Shown: in pieces, positions 1-8,562 of the stretch
Numbering within the stretch: position 1 is the stretch's first letter
Layout: each line of letters starts with the position of its first letter
Assembly (NCBI GenBank): GCA_001751075.1
Contig: MAVP01000009.1
Location: 1-35,216 of the forward strand
Length of the DNA: 35,216 nt
Source of the DNA: Desulfobacterales bacterium S7086C20
GTDB taxonomy: Bacteria > Desulfobacterota > Desulfobacteria > Desulfobacterales > C00003060
Direction of reading: 5' to 3'
Position numbers and translations under genes: made by a program
The notes under the pieces: model-generated
Database searches by the model: none
Seen by the model: only the letters and a program-made list of their open reading frames with translations
Told to the model about the DNA's origin: nothing

Positions 1-1728
1 GATATTCTCCTTCCTCTTAATGATGGCCATAACGTTCGGGGCATCATTCAGGTGGCGGACGCAAAAAACATGAAACGCTCTATTGCCATTGCCCTTCAGT
101 ATGCAGAGTATGGTTTGCCGATGCTCCTTGACGTCAACATGATTGACGAGGCTCCACCCCGTGGGATCAGAATCGACATCAAAAAACTTGCTGAGATTCT
201 TGGCGTCGATGTCTGTAAAACCATCGCCAGAGAGGGGATGGGGGTTCGACGGGTGATGTCAAGAATAGCGGACATGAAAATTCCCAACAAACTAATCCAA
301 TATCCAGACCGGATCGAACAGTTCCTTGAGATCGTAGGAAAACTTCTCAAATCGTCCGACATATCTACAAGAGTCGTTGGGCTCCTATTGCTTGCAGGTG
401 ACAGAGGCGTCGAAGAATATGTAAAAGGCAAATTTGGCTTAGGCATGCTGGATCAACTCAAGGATCTGGCCGAGGAATATTGCAGAGAGGCTCCAGGATC
501 CTGCACGATGCTTCTGACAAGCCTTTATCACAAAAAAGCCGGACAAATCATCGATGAGGTTCAAAAGGTGACGCCGTCACCGCGAAACCCCTTTCTCGTC
601 CAATTTGGTGATTGGTGCACTCAGCTTTCCACCGGCGTACCAATTGCAGTTGTCATGCTGTGCGTCATGTACTTATTTGTGGGTTCTTTTGGGGCAACGT
701 TTCTGGTTGACATCATTAACAGCACTATTTTCGAGGGCTTCTTGATCCCGTTGACCACCAGGCTGGTTGAACCAATACCTAGCGCATTCATCAGGGACAT
801 GATCATAGATCCGGATTTCGGGATTCTGCCCACAGGGGTCTTTTTGGCGCTCGGATTGGTGTTGCCTGTGCTCTTTTGTTTTTACATCGCCTTTGGCATA
901 CTTGAAGAATCCGGATATCTTCCTCGGATCTCAATCTTGCTCGATAAACTACTCCAAAGGATGGGTCTTAACGGAAAAAGTGTTATCCCCCTTGCAATGG
1001 GCTTTTCATGTATTACGATGGCTATTCTTACGACTCGTATGCTGGATACGAAAAGAGAGAAAAACATTGCTACTTTTCTCCTTCTTCTCGGCATGCCCTG
1101 CGCCCCGCTGTTGGCAGTGATGTTCATTATACTGGGCAGAATGCCTGTATCAGCTTCAGTAACCGTATTTGGATTGATCTTTTTGCAGATAATTATAGCT
1201 GGTTTTCTGTCAAACAAAATACTGCCGGGAGAACGAACCCCGCTTATCATGGAAATACCACCCATGCGGTTGCCCAAGATTATTCAAATCCTGAAGATGT
1301 CTGCTTCAAAGACGTATTTCTTTATGAAAGAGGCTGTGCCTATCTTTGTTTTGGCGTCACTGTTGGTCTTTTTGTTTGAAAGAGTGGGAGGCCTGGCGCT
1401 ACTGGAACGAATATCCAAACCTGTGATTAACGGCTTCATGGGCCTTCCCGAAAAAAGCGTACAGGTGTTTATCAAAACCATGATCAGAAGAGAGAGCGGC
1501 GCTACCGAAATTGCACATCTCAGCATTATTTATGACAATGTTCAGCTTGTTGTGAACTTATTGGTGATGACCTTTCTCACACCGTGCATCAATGCAACTA
1601 TCGTGCTCTTCAAAGAACGTGGAAGCAAGGTAGCTGTTGCTATAATTGGAACAGTGATGATCTACGCTGTATTCCTCGGAAGTATTGTCAACCATAGCTG
1701 CCGTTTTTTGGGTATCACTTTTTCTTGA
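1..1728 (+). CDS. feoB: Ferrous iron transport protein B (FeoB), 5'-truncated by window edge
   Basis: FeoB is an inner-membrane Fe(II) transporter with a cytosolic G-protein domain. The reading frame is open from base 1, so the gene starts upstream; about 575 codons are visible. The P-loop (G1) lies outside. The G4 motif NMID is near visible residues 46-49, in the usual FeoB context (LLDVNMIDEA, then RGIRID and LGV). A helical linker follows, then a membrane domain with roughly eight to ten hydrophobic segments. The Gate-like repeat region contains GKSVIPLAMGFSCITMAILTTR and a downstream MPCAP. The Cys in GFSC and in MPCAP fits the FeoB pore regions. The stop is followed after 15 bp by the DtxR-FeoA gene, so the two are probably cotranscribed. 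Family assignment is secure; the 5' end cannot be judged. Confidence 0.95.
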   Translation, partial: DILLPLNDGHNVRGIIQVADAKNMKRSIAIALQYAEYGLPMLLDVNMIDEAPPRGIRIDIKKLAEILGVDVCKTIAREGMGVRRVMSRIADMKIPNKLIQYPDRIEQFLEIVGKLLKSSDISTRVVGLLLLAGDRGVEEYVKGKFGLGMLDQLKDLAEEYCREAPGSCTMLLTSLYHKKAGQIIDEVQKVTPSPRNPFLVQFGDWCTQLSTGVPIAVVMLCVMYLFVGSFGATFLVDIINSTIFEGFLIPLTTRLVEPIPSAFIRDMIIDPDFGILPTGVFLALGLVLPVLFCFYIAFGILEESGYLPRISILLDKLLQRMGLNGKSVIPLAMGFSCITMAILTTRMLDTKREKNIATFLLLLGMPCAPLLAVMFIILGRMPVSASVTVFGLIFLQIIIAGFLSNKILPGERTPLIMEIPPMRLPKIIQILKMSASKTYFFMKEAVPIFVLASLLVFLFERVGGLALLERISKPVINGFMGLPEKSVQVFIKTMIRRESGATEIAHLSIIYDNVQLVVNLLVMTFLTPCINATIVLFKERGSKVAVAIIGTVMIYAVFLGSIVNHSCRFLGITFS

Positions 1729-1743
1729 CCAGGAGATTGAAGC

Positions 1744-2424
1744 ATGCTGAGTGAAAAACAGGAAGAAATCATGGAAGCCATTTGGGGGGCTGCTGAAAAC
1801 AAGAATTATTCCATCGACGCCATAAAGAAAAGGTGTGTCATCGAGTTTTCCGAAGGTGACCTCACTGAGCTTGAACAACAGGGCATGATCGTACGTAGTG
1901 CCGACAAGATCCTGTTTTCAAGTGAGGGGAAAGCCTTGGGCGAGGCAATCTTGCGTCGTCACCGACTTGCCGAGGTGCTGGTGTCGAGTGTCCTCAGACT
2001 CAAGAATTCCGCCATGGAAGAAGTTGCATGCAAGGTGGAACACTGCCTGGCCCCTGAAGTTGAAGAATCTATATGTACCTTGCTTGGGCATCCAGGGATC
2101 TGTCCCGACGGCAAGCCGATTCCAAAAGGCAGGTGTTGCAGGAAAAGGCTCAGAGTCGTTGATAATACTGTCGTGAGCTTGAGCGAACTCAAACCCAGCG
2201 AAAAAGGCAAGATTACATACATCAGACCGGGCAGCCACTCGAACTTGCATCAATTGATATCCATGGGATTGCAACCTGGTGTCACCGTAACGGTGCACAG
2301 AACAAATCCTGCTTTTTGTATCAAATTCGAAAACACGGAACTCGCATTGGATAAAGAGATAGCTAAGAATATTTTTGTATGGAAGATTAATTCACCACCC
2401 ACCAGTTCAACGGCAATCTCTTGA
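1744..2424 (+). CDS. DtxR-family metalloregulator with C-terminal FeoA domain
   Basis: This is a 226-aa putative iron-dependent repressor. Residues 1-65 form a winged-helix DNA-binding domain. Residues 66-140 match the DtxR dimerisation and metal-binding domain (RHRLAEVL, VEHCLAPEVEESI, LLGHPGICPDGKPIP). Residues about 147-218 are a FeoA/SH3-like domain (GKITYIRPG, LISMGLQPGVTVTV, ALDKEIAKNIFV). A Cys pair (GRCCRKRL) sits between the metal-binding and SH3 parts. It begins 15 bp after feoB with GGAGATTGAAGC upstream of the ATG. Location next to feoB suggests Fe(II)-responsive control of iron uptake; this is inference from context. The last nine residues (PPTSSTAIS) extend beyond the usual FeoA end. 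Confidence 0.9.
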   Translation: MLSEKQEEIMEAIWGAAENKNYSIDAIKKRCVIEFSEGDLTELEQQGMIVRSADKILFSSEGKALGEAILRRHRLAEVLVSSVLRLKNSAMEEVACKVEHCLAPEVEESICTLLGHPGICPDGKPIPKGRCCRKRLRVVDNTVVSLSELKPSEKGKITYIRPGSHSNLHQLISMGLQPGVTVTVHRTNPAFCIKFENTELALDKEIAKNIFVWKINSPPTSSTAIS

Positions 2425-2606
2425 ATATCTTGGCAAAACAGGGCATCCGAGGCTTCCGTTATTACGGGTTTCATCCAGGCAATGGCATCGGTTACACCTG
2501 CATCTTCACGTATCGTCATGATTACCGAGCTTTGGATGTCGAGGTATTCTCTCATGAGGTTCTGAATAACCTTGCCCGCGCTTGCTCCTTTTGTCGGATT
2601 GTGCAA
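2250..2606 (-). CDS. Doubtful 118-aa frame downstream of aroB', convergent with the DtxR gene
   Basis: An open frame with a TTG start lies 16 nt after the aroB' stop on the same strand. Its first 65 or so residues cover DNA with no other gene and read like protein (KVIQNLMREYLDIQ, AIAWMKPVITEASDALF). The rest is antisense to the FeoA domain of the upstream regulator, which is clearly coding on the other strand. I do not recognise a family. AGGAGC appears just inside the frame rather than ahead of the start, so translation signals are poor. It may be a remnant, a short real gene with an alternative end, or chance. Confidence 0.15.
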   Translation of the reverse strand: MHNPTKGASAGKVIQNLMREYLDIQSSVIMTIREDAGVTDAIAWMKPVITEASDALFCQDIQEIAVELVGGELIFHTKIFLAISLSNASSVFSNLIQKAGFVLCTVTVTPGCNPMDIN

Positions 2607-2622
2607 TACAGATTAATCAAGG

Positions 2623-3621
2623 CTATTTTTCGACTATCGTCTCGTCAATCTTCACTCCGAAGTGTCTACCCGCTTCTTCCAGGTACGCGAGCACGCTGTT
2701 GCCAGGCTTCAGACGGGCAATTGAGACAGGTTCGCCCCCTGGCTTGGTCAGCCGGATGGTCTCAGCGTTCTGCAGCACCAGTGAGAGGGTTTTGCCCTTG
2801 TAGGCAGCTTCTACCAGCATCATGGGCCTCTTTTCCACCTTTGCCCTGCCCACAAAACCAACCTCGCTCCTGCCCTTGTAGTCGATGATCAAGACCGGGT
2901 CGCCGATGCTAACATCGGCCAAGTAAGCTGTCTTGCCATCAGGCACGCGCACGTAAGCATGGACCGCCCCGGCGTTGACGCGGAAGGGGCGTGTGGCGCA
3001 ATAGGGTGTTTCCACGTTTTCGGCGTGTACCAGGAACATGCCCGAGCTGGAATTCCCAACGAGCATGCCTTGGCCAGGCTCCATGTTGGCAATAGTATCA
3101 ACGCAGACCCGGTCTCCTATGCCCAGCGGTCGCACGGACTTTATGATTGCCTGAACCAGATGCAGGCGCTCTGCCTGCTCTCGGACAACGGCAGCGGTCC
3201 GCTTGATCTCAGAAAAATCAGTTGAGGCTAAAACGATCCCGTCAACCCCTCGCTCCATGATCTTCAATGCAACTTTGGCCTCCTCTGCGCTACGCACCCA
3301 GGCCAGCAGGCCTTTGCCTCTCTTGGCGATCAGGTTTTCAAGCGGAATTATTTTCCAGTCACTGGCCTTGATTAGCAGCAGCTTCTCGGCGGGGATCTTG
3401 AGCGCCCTGGCCTCGTCCTTTTCGGAGGAAATGGTTACCTCGACTACGTCCTCACCGAATTTCAAGTCGCCGTCCGGCGCTACTGTCTTGATAAGACCAA
3501 GATCACGGACCTTTTTGGACTGGCCTCTGGGAACAATCACAGCATCGGCGCCACTCTCCAGGGCAGTGGTTACAACTTCTTTATTGTAGGGCCTCGCATT
3601 AACCCAAAACAACCTCGTCAT
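2623..3621 (-). CDS. aroB': 3-dehydroquinate synthase II (AroB')
   Basis: This 332-aa enzyme makes 3-dehydroquinate from 2-amino-3,7-dideoxy-D-threo-hept-6-ulosonate by NAD+-dependent oxidative deamination and cyclisation. It is the second step of the archaeal-type entry to the shikimate pathway. Family signatures are plain: RLFWVNARPYNKEVVTTALE at the N-terminus, VCVDTIANMEPGQGMLVG followed by SSGMFLVHAE, and ATRPFRVNAGAVHAYV. Length equals the family norm. The ATG has a good Shine-Dalgarno (AAAGGAGTG). It lies 75 bp downstream of aroA' on the same strand, so the two act as a unit feeding aromatic amino acid synthesis. No DAHP synthase or classical aroB is in the window. Confidence 0.95.
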   Translation of the reverse strand: MTRLFWVNARPYNKEVVTTALESGADAVIVPRGQSKKVRDLGLIKTVAPDGDLKFGEDVVEVTISSEKDEARALKIPAEKLLLIKASDWKIIPLENLIAKRGKGLLAWVRSAEEAKVALKIMERGVDGIVLASTDFSEIKRTAAVVREQAERLHLVQAIIKSVRPLGIGDRVCVDTIANMEPGQGMLVGNSSSGMFLVHAENVETPYCATRPFRVNAGAVHAYVRVPDGKTAYLADVSIGDPVLIIDYKGRSEVGFVGRAKVEKRPMMLVEAAYKGKTLSLVLQNAETIRLTKPGGEPVSIARLKPGNSVLAYLEEAGRHFGVKIDETIVEK

Positions 3622-3696
3622 GACACACTCCTTTGTTCTCTCTTAGGGGCTAAATTTTGGCCACCGAACCTTGCCAAACAAGACTAGGTGTCGACC

Positions 3697-4497
3697 CTAT
3701 GCCTCACCATTAAGAATTTTCATTGCCTCTTTCACAGCCTTCCCCTCGTGAACAATGGCGCAAGCCGCAGACACCAAAAGGACCGGATTGTCGTGCTGGA
3801 AAGCATTGCGGCCCATTGAAAGTCCGGCTGCTCCGGCTTGCATCGCACCCTCTACCATCTTTAGGGTGTCCTCATCGGAAAGCTTAGAACCCCCGGCTAT
3901 GACCACAGGAATGGGACTCCCAGACACCACCTCCTTGAAGGTTTCAGGAGATCCGGTATAGGGGACCTTGACGATGTCCGCCCCAAGCTCGGCACCTACT
4001 CGAGCCGCGATCTTTACGTTCTCGACGTCTTTCTCATTATCGACTTTGGGCCCGCGGGGATAAACCATTGCAAGAAGCGGCATGCCCCAGTAATCGGCAG
4101 CTTCCGAAACCTTGCCGAAAGCCTCAAACATTTCTCCTTCATTCTCGGCACCGATGTTGACGTGGATACTGACAGCATCCGCCCCAACTCGAACTGCACG
4201 CTCCACCGAGCATACCAGTACTTTGCGGTTCGGACTGGGGGATAGAGCCGTGCTTCCCGAAAGATGTACGATCAGGCCTATATCACGCCCATAACGGCGA
4301 TGCCCCTGGCCTACCATGCCCACATGTTCGACTACCGCATTCGCACCGCCCTTGGATACCAAGTCCACGGTCTTGGGCAGATTGATCAGACCCTTGATCG
4401 GGCCCACTGTGACACCGTGGTCCATTGGAACGATAACGATCTTACCGGTTTCCCGGTTTATGATACGTTCTTTTCGAACATCTTTACCAATACCCAT
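3697..4497 (-). CDS. aroA': 2-amino-3,7-dideoxy-D-threo-hept-6-ulosonate synthase (AroA')
   Basis: A 266-aa class I (DhnA-type) aldolase fold protein that condenses 6-deoxy-5-ketofructose 1-phosphate with aspartate semialdehyde, the first step of the archaeal-type shikimate route. The Schiff-base Lys is K177 (DIVKVPYTG), with D26 in PMDHG and Y146 in MVYPRG. These three align by a constant offset with the catalytic Asp/Tyr/Lys recalled for the Methanocaldococcus enzyme. The phosphate-binding ends IAGGSK and GLSMGRN are present. A strong GGAAGGAGGG precedes the ATG. It is the first gene of the aroA'-aroB' pair. A paralogous DhnA aldolase function is possible, but adjacency to aroB' argues for the shikimate role. 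Confidence 0.93.
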   Translation of the reverse strand: MGIGKDVRKERIINRETGKIVIVPMDHGVTVGPIKGLINLPKTVDLVSKGGANAVVEHVGMVGQGHRRYGRDIGLIVHLSGSTALSPSPNRKVLVCSVERAVRVGADAVSIHVNIGAENEGEMFEAFGKVSEAADYWGMPLLAMVYPRGPKVDNEKDVENVKIAARVGAELGADIVKVPYTGSPETFKEVVSGSPIPVVIAGGSKLSDEDTLKMVEGAMQAGAAGLSMGRNAFQHDNPVLLVSAACAIVHEGKAVKEAMKILNGEA

Positions 4498-4590
4498 TTT
4501 TTCGCCCTCCTTCCTAACAATGGCATGAAACAGCGGTTCTGAAATGGTGATTCACGAGTCTGCACAAGAATGTTTCCCGCTGCTGGTGTG

Positions 4591-4604
4591 GTGATATGTA
4601 TCAC
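4591..4604. promoter_or_regulatory. CRP/FNR-family operator-like palindrome upstream of aroA'
   Basis: GTGATA-TG-TATCAC is a perfect 6+6 inverted repeat with the GTGA-N6-TCAC core used by CRP/FNR-family regulators. It lies 94 bp upstream of the aroA' start. The outer bases (G/G) differ from the TGTGA/TCACA ideal. No certain -35/-10 pair was found beside it, so its role is inferred. Confidence 0.35.
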
Positions 4605-5060
4605 GGTTTTGACATTATGTAGAGCAAAAAATACATGGCCAATAACACAACAGGCTTCGGGTCCTTACCAATGGCGGATACCTGCCTGGAACCACACACC
4701 GGCAACATCTGCTGACATTGGATGTCTCTTGGCACTTTAAAGATATTTAGGGACTCTGCTTGGTATCTATAATATACGCCCTTCCGCAAATCGATCTGCC
4801 ATGTTCGATTTCTTGTGAAATCTCGATTCTCTTAATCTACCCAGGCCCGACGGCGTGCAGCACCTACCTTCTATTTTTATTCTCTCAATGGGCGTTCTCA
4901 ATCCACCTTAACGCCTCTACGTCACTGACCGTTCCAAGACGTCAAAATCTTGACCAATTAGAGGCTTGCAATTCCGGCTTGCTTTAAGTTTCCATCTAGA
5001 ACCACAAACAACAATGGTTTAACTTGGCGAATTTGCGTAAAATGTTGTTTCGCCTCGCGC
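4605..5060. other. Non-coding stretch between divergent aroA' and the histidine kinase
   Basis: The divergent intergenic region runs from 4498 to 5136. Apart from the palindrome at 4591 and the sigma-54-like site at 5062, I see no gene, tRNA, strong hairpin or repeat. Short open frames of 60-90 codons on both strands have no recognisable family and no convincing ribosome binding site. Confidence 0.5.
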
Positions 5061-5061
5061 T

Positions 5062-5077
5062 AGGCACGTTTCATGCA
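5062..5077 (+). promoter_or_regulatory. Sigma-54-like promoter ahead of the histidine kinase
   Basis: AGGCACGTTTCATGCA has GG and GC dinucleotides separated by exactly 10 nt (GG 5063-5064, GC 5075-5076), the -24/-12 spacing of sigma-54 promoters. It also keeps most of the TGGCACG-N4-TTGC consensus. Predicted transcription would start near 5088, about 49 nt before the kinase ATG. This is a pattern match only. Confidence 0.4.
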
Positions 5078-5136
5078 CGCAAAGGGAAGAGCGAAAGAGC
5101 GGTAGAATTTCTATTAATTGTCGGACAAATGAACCC

Positions 5137-7812
5137 ATGAAAGCTTATAGACTTAGAAACCGTGTCCTCCTTCCGTTGGCACTGGCTATAGCCGTCCTGC
5201 TAGGGGCATTCATATTCAGTTTCTACCGGTTAGAACAAAAACACATGTCTGACGACGTGATGAGCAAATTGGAGTCTGTAGAAGACCTGTTCGCCGCGCA
5301 GTTGGACAGTGATGCCGGTATGATGGGCGCAGGGCTAGGAGTGATCCTGCGTGACGAACAACTCAAAGCTGCATTGAAGGCTAAGGACAGGGAATCGCTA
5401 CTTAGGCTGGCTCGACCTCTATTTGAAGAGTTGCGCTCTGAGCACCGGGTCACCCATTTCTATTTCACGGGTCCCGATCGCATCAATATCTTACGGGTTC
5501 ATAAACCAGAAAAGCATGGCGATAAAATCAATCGCTTTACGACGTTGGAAGCCAAGAACACCGGTAAACAGTCTTACGGTATAGAGCTAGGCCCTCTGGG
5601 AACGTTTACTCTCAGGGTAGTCGAACCATGGTACGACGCAGAACAGTTGATTGGCTATGTTGAACTGGGCGAGGAGATCGAGCACATCGTAGACAAAGTG
5701 GAAAAAATCCTCGGCGTCGTAATCTACATTTTCATCGAGAAAAAATACCTGAACCGTGAGAACTGGAAGGCTGGCATGCAGATGCTCGGCCGTCAAGCTG
5801 AATGGGATCGGTTCCCTTCGGCCGTTATGATTTACCAGGGTATGGAGACATTCCCTGAATGTTTTGCCGAGTTATTGCCTAAAGAACAACATACGTCCAA
5901 ATCGACGTGTGTAAATGTTTCATTGAATGATCGCCGCTATCACGGCAGATTCATCTACTTAAATGACGCTGGTGGCCGCCATGTTAGCGACATGGTGGTT
6001 ATGGACGACGTCACCGGTTTAACAGAAAATCTCTACACCGCCCTTTTCCTTGTTGGAGGAGTCTGTGTAACAGTCGGCGGGGCCTTGTTTGTCCTATTCT
6101 ACATGTTTATGGGCCGAGTTGAAAGGCAATTGAAAACTGCTAACCAGGATCTGGGCGAAGCCAACAAACAGCTTGAACAGGAGATCGAGAGAGCTAGCGA
6201 GTTGGCCAAACAAGCTGAGATGGCCAACCGTTCCAAAGGTGAGTTCTTGGCAAGCATGAGCCACGAGATCCGCACGCCTATGAATGGGGTGATCGGTTTT
6301 ACGGACATGCTTTTAGATACCAACCTGGATGATGAGCAGATCGATTTTGCTGAGACGATAAAACGAAGCGGTGAGGGACTGCTTACCCTGATCAACGACA
6401 TACTTGATTTTTCCAAGATCAAGGCCGGCCATTTGGAGCTTGAAACTGTTGATTTTGACCCCGAAGTTACTGCCTATGACGTTTGCGAGTTGATTCGTCC
6501 CAAAGTGCAAGAAAAGCCTGTCGAGATAATGTGCCGCATAGGCGATGAAGTTCCAGCATATGTCAGTGGCGACCCTGGTCGCTTTAGACAAGTGCTGATA
6601 AACCTCATGGGCAATGCTGTCAAGTTCACTGAAGCAGGTGAAATAGAACTATCTATTGAACTAACAGAGGAACACGATGATAGGATAAAACTGCATGCCA
6701 GTATTCGGGATACTGGAATCGGTATCCCCAAAGATAAGGTTGACACCATCTTTGATGTCTTTCAACAAGCCGATATATCCACGACTCGAAAATACGGCGG
6801 TACCGGTCTGGGACTTCCTATCTGCAAGAATATCGCCCAGATTATGGGTGGTGATGTGTGGGCAGAAAGCCCTTCGACTTCGCTCAGGACGGGCGAACCT
6901 GGCAAGGGGAGCACCTTTCACTTTACGGCTTGGCTGGGAAAGCCCGAAAATAAACAAGTAAAGAGACTTGCCCCAGTTTCGCTTTCCGGTAAGAAGGTTC
7001 TCATTTTTGATGATAATGAGAAAAACCTGGCTATTGTAACTCACATTGCGGAATCAGCTGGTATGCATGCAGTCGGAATCACAGCGGCGGACAAAGCCGT
7101 ACCAACTGTGAAAAGTTTCATTGAGTCTGGCGCTCCCGTTGACGTTTGTATTCTGAACATCCAGATACCTGGAAAAAGTGGATATGACATAGCAAGTGAA
7201 ATTCGAAATGCACAATCACAGATTGCTCACATGGTTTTGATTGCTTTTTCCTCTTCCGCGGAGCGGGATGCGAAGAAGTGCTTAGATGCAGGCTTTAACG
7301 GTTTTTTGCCCAAACCGATCCATCGGATAAAACTCTTGAATATGATGGCAAAGTTACTGGGTAAAGGCAGAGAAAAGAAGAAAGAGGGTACAATTGTCAC
7401 ACAGCATTCCATGCGGGAGGAGGCTAAGCATTCTGCTCGTATCCTTTTGGCAGAGGATAATCCTGTCAATCTGAAGTTGGCAAAAATGATAATGACAAAG
7501 GCTGGCTATCAAGTGGAGGTCGCCAACAATGGCCGAGAGGCAACCGAGAAATTCACATCATCTCCCGACGACTACGACCTGATCTTCATGGATATCCAGA
7601 TGCCAGAGATGGACGGCATGAAAGCAACAAGAGCAATCAGAAAAAAGGGATTTAGCACCATTCCGATCATTGCTATGACAGCCAATGCAATGAAAGGCGA
7701 TAGGGAAAAGTGTCTTGAAGCAGGCATGGATGATTATATTCCAAAACCGATCAAGAGGGAGATTGTGTTTGAGATGCTTGAGAAGTGGGTTTTGAACAAG
7801 GAAGATTCATGA
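5137..7812 (+). CDS. Membrane hybrid sensor histidine kinase with two receiver domains
   Basis: An 891-aa sensor. TM1 spans about residues 10-30. Residues 31-296 form an extracytoplasmic sensor region resembling a Cache-type fold. TM2 is about 299-325, then a coiled coil (330-370). HisKA has H376 in SHEIRTP. HATPase_c has the N-box near N489-N493, DTGIGIP at D525 and GGTGLGL at 554-560. Receiver 1 (about 618-740) has the acidic pair D625-D626 and K726, but Asn674 where the phosphoacceptor Asp should be. Receiver 2 (about 767-885) is intact (E773-D774, D819, T848, K870). Residues 579-586 are an 8-aa insertion from a 24-bp repeat, between ESP-type and GKGSTF motifs of the ATPase domain. No good Shine-Dalgarno precedes the ATG. 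No output partner is adjacent. Confidence 0.93.
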   Translation: MKAYRLRNRVLLPLALAIAVLLGAFIFSFYRLEQKHMSDDVMSKLESVEDLFAAQLDSDAGMMGAGLGVILRDEQLKAALKAKDRESLLRLARPLFEELRSEHRVTHFYFTGPDRINILRVHKPEKHGDKINRFTTLEAKNTGKQSYGIELGPLGTFTLRVVEPWYDAEQLIGYVELGEEIEHIVDKVEKILGVVIYIFIEKKYLNRENWKAGMQMLGRQAEWDRFPSAVMIYQGMETFPECFAELLPKEQHTSKSTCVNVSLNDRRYHGRFIYLNDAGGRHVSDMVVMDDVTGLTENLYTALFLVGGVCVTVGGALFVLFYMFMGRVERQLKTANQDLGEANKQLEQEIERASELAKQAEMANRSKGEFLASMSHEIRTPMNGVIGFTDMLLDTNLDDEQIDFAETIKRSGEGLLTLINDILDFSKIKAGHLELETVDFDPEVTAYDVCELIRPKVQEKPVEIMCRIGDEVPAYVSGDPGRFRQVLINLMGNAVKFTEAGEIELSIELTEEHDDRIKLHASIRDTGIGIPKDKVDTIFDVFQQADISTTRKYGGTGLGLPICKNIAQIMGGDVWAESPSTSLRTGEPGKGSTFHFTAWLGKPENKQVKRLAPVSLSGKKVLIFDDNEKNLAIVTHIAESAGMHAVGITAADKAVPTVKSFIESGAPVDVCILNIQIPGKSGYDIASEIRNAQSQIAHMVLIAFSSSAERDAKKCLDAGFNGFLPKPIHRIKLLNMMAKLLGKGREKKKEGTIVTQHSMREEAKHSARILLAEDNPVNLKLAKMIMTKAGYQVEVANNGREATEKFTSSPDDYDLIFMDIQMPEMDGMKATRAIRKKGFSTIPIIAMTANAMKGDREKCLEAGMDDYIPKPIKREIVFEMLEKWVLNKEDS
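6871..6894. repeat. 24-bp repeat inserted in frame in the kinase ATPase domain
   Basis: The 24 bases read CTTCGACTTCGCTCAGGAC at their core and encode PSTSLRTG. Homologous kinases run directly from WAES into EPGKGSTF, so the gene carries an exact 8-codon addition. The core resembles a short dispersed repeat commonly seen in environmental bacterial genomes, from memory. No second copy was noticed in this window. Confidence 0.6.
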
Positions 7813-8037
7813 AATATCTACACGTTCCCGCTGGCGCACAATGCCTTGCTATTGTTTCAATCTCTGTTTGAACCTCCTACAATTTTGAAGACCCCTCCGA
7901 GTTGCGTATACCTGCTAACCCAAACGACTCCCGGCCGTAATGTCTGCCATGCCTGACCTGGCTGAGATCATATCGGGATTTCGAGGTATACTCCTGGACA
8001 CGTTGATCTGAGATGTTGTAGATCCTTCTGATATAAT

Positions 8038-8114
<77 letters not shown>

Positions 8115-8126
8115 ATAAGGTAGGTG

Positions 8127-8203
8127 TGGGGTGAGTGATGGGACTTGAACCCACGGCCACCAGGGCCACAACCTGGTGCTCTGCCAACTGAGCTACACTC
8201 ACC
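8127..8203 (-). tRNA. tRNA-His (anticodon GTG)
   Basis: The minus strand reads GGTGAGTG at the 5' end, including the extra G(-1) typical of tRNA-His. The D arm is GCTCAGTTGGCAGAGC. The anticodon stem-loop CCAGGTTGTGGCCCTGG holds GTG, and the T arm is GTGGGTTCAAGTCCCAT. The acceptor CACTCAC is followed by C and an encoded CCA. Cotranscribed with the tRNA-Arg. Confidence 0.96.
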
Positions 8204-8219
8204 ATATAATGCAACTTGT

Positions 8220-8248
8220 TCTATATCATAACATATTTGAATGTTCAA
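8220..8248 (-). promoter_or_regulatory. Predicted sigma-70-type promoter of the tRNA pair
   Basis: On the minus strand, TTGAAC (8248-8243) and TATAGA (8225-8220) are separated by 17 bp. This would start transcription about 10 nt before the mature 5' end of tRNA-His. Confidence 0.55.
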
Positions 8249-8382
8249 GCAATTTAAGGATGGTTCTTACTTCGAGGCTATTGATAAACTTATGATTGAC
8301 GCTTACTATGATTTTTTATACAAATAGGGATTAGAAATACTAATTCTTGTAATGTCGTAGTCGGCCAGAGAAAGGTGATTTC

Positions 8383-8562
8383 TTGAATAAGCTTGTTGTC
8401 TTTGTGATTCGCTTGATCCTTGGAGCTATATTTGCTGTTATATTGACACGTTTTTTCTATCCAAAGGCGGGTATTGTCTTCATAGTTGGCGCCGGAATAA
8501 CACTTGTGGGGTTGGCTTACATTACCGAATATTTTCGCACCAAAGGAAGAGACAGTGACTGA
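8383..8562 (+). CDS. Small two-helix membrane protein upstream of selB
   Basis: A 59-aa frame (TTG start, MNKLVVFVIRLILGAIFAVI at the N-terminus) has AGAAAGGTGAT at good spacing upstream. Two hydrophobic segments (about 5-22 and 29-48) are joined by a short polar turn (TRFFYPKAG). The C-terminus is charged (EYFRTKGRDSD) and probably cytoplasmic. Its stop overlaps the selB start by 8 bp, a translational-coupling arrangement that supports it being real. Function unknown; I do not recognise a named family. Confidence 0.7.
   Translation: MNKLVVFVIRLILGAIFAVILTRFFYPKAGIVFIVGAGITLVGLAYITEYFRTKGRDSD

Noticed and set aside
4760-4987. 75-codon frame in the aroA'-kinase intergenic region
   Set aside because: Low-complexity composition, no ribosome binding site and no recognisable family.
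8504-8554. Upstream GTG start for selB at 8504
   Set aside because: It adds 17 residues unlike SelB, lies inside the small membrane protein gene and lacks a ribosome binding site; GTG 8555 has AAGGAAGAG at good spacing.
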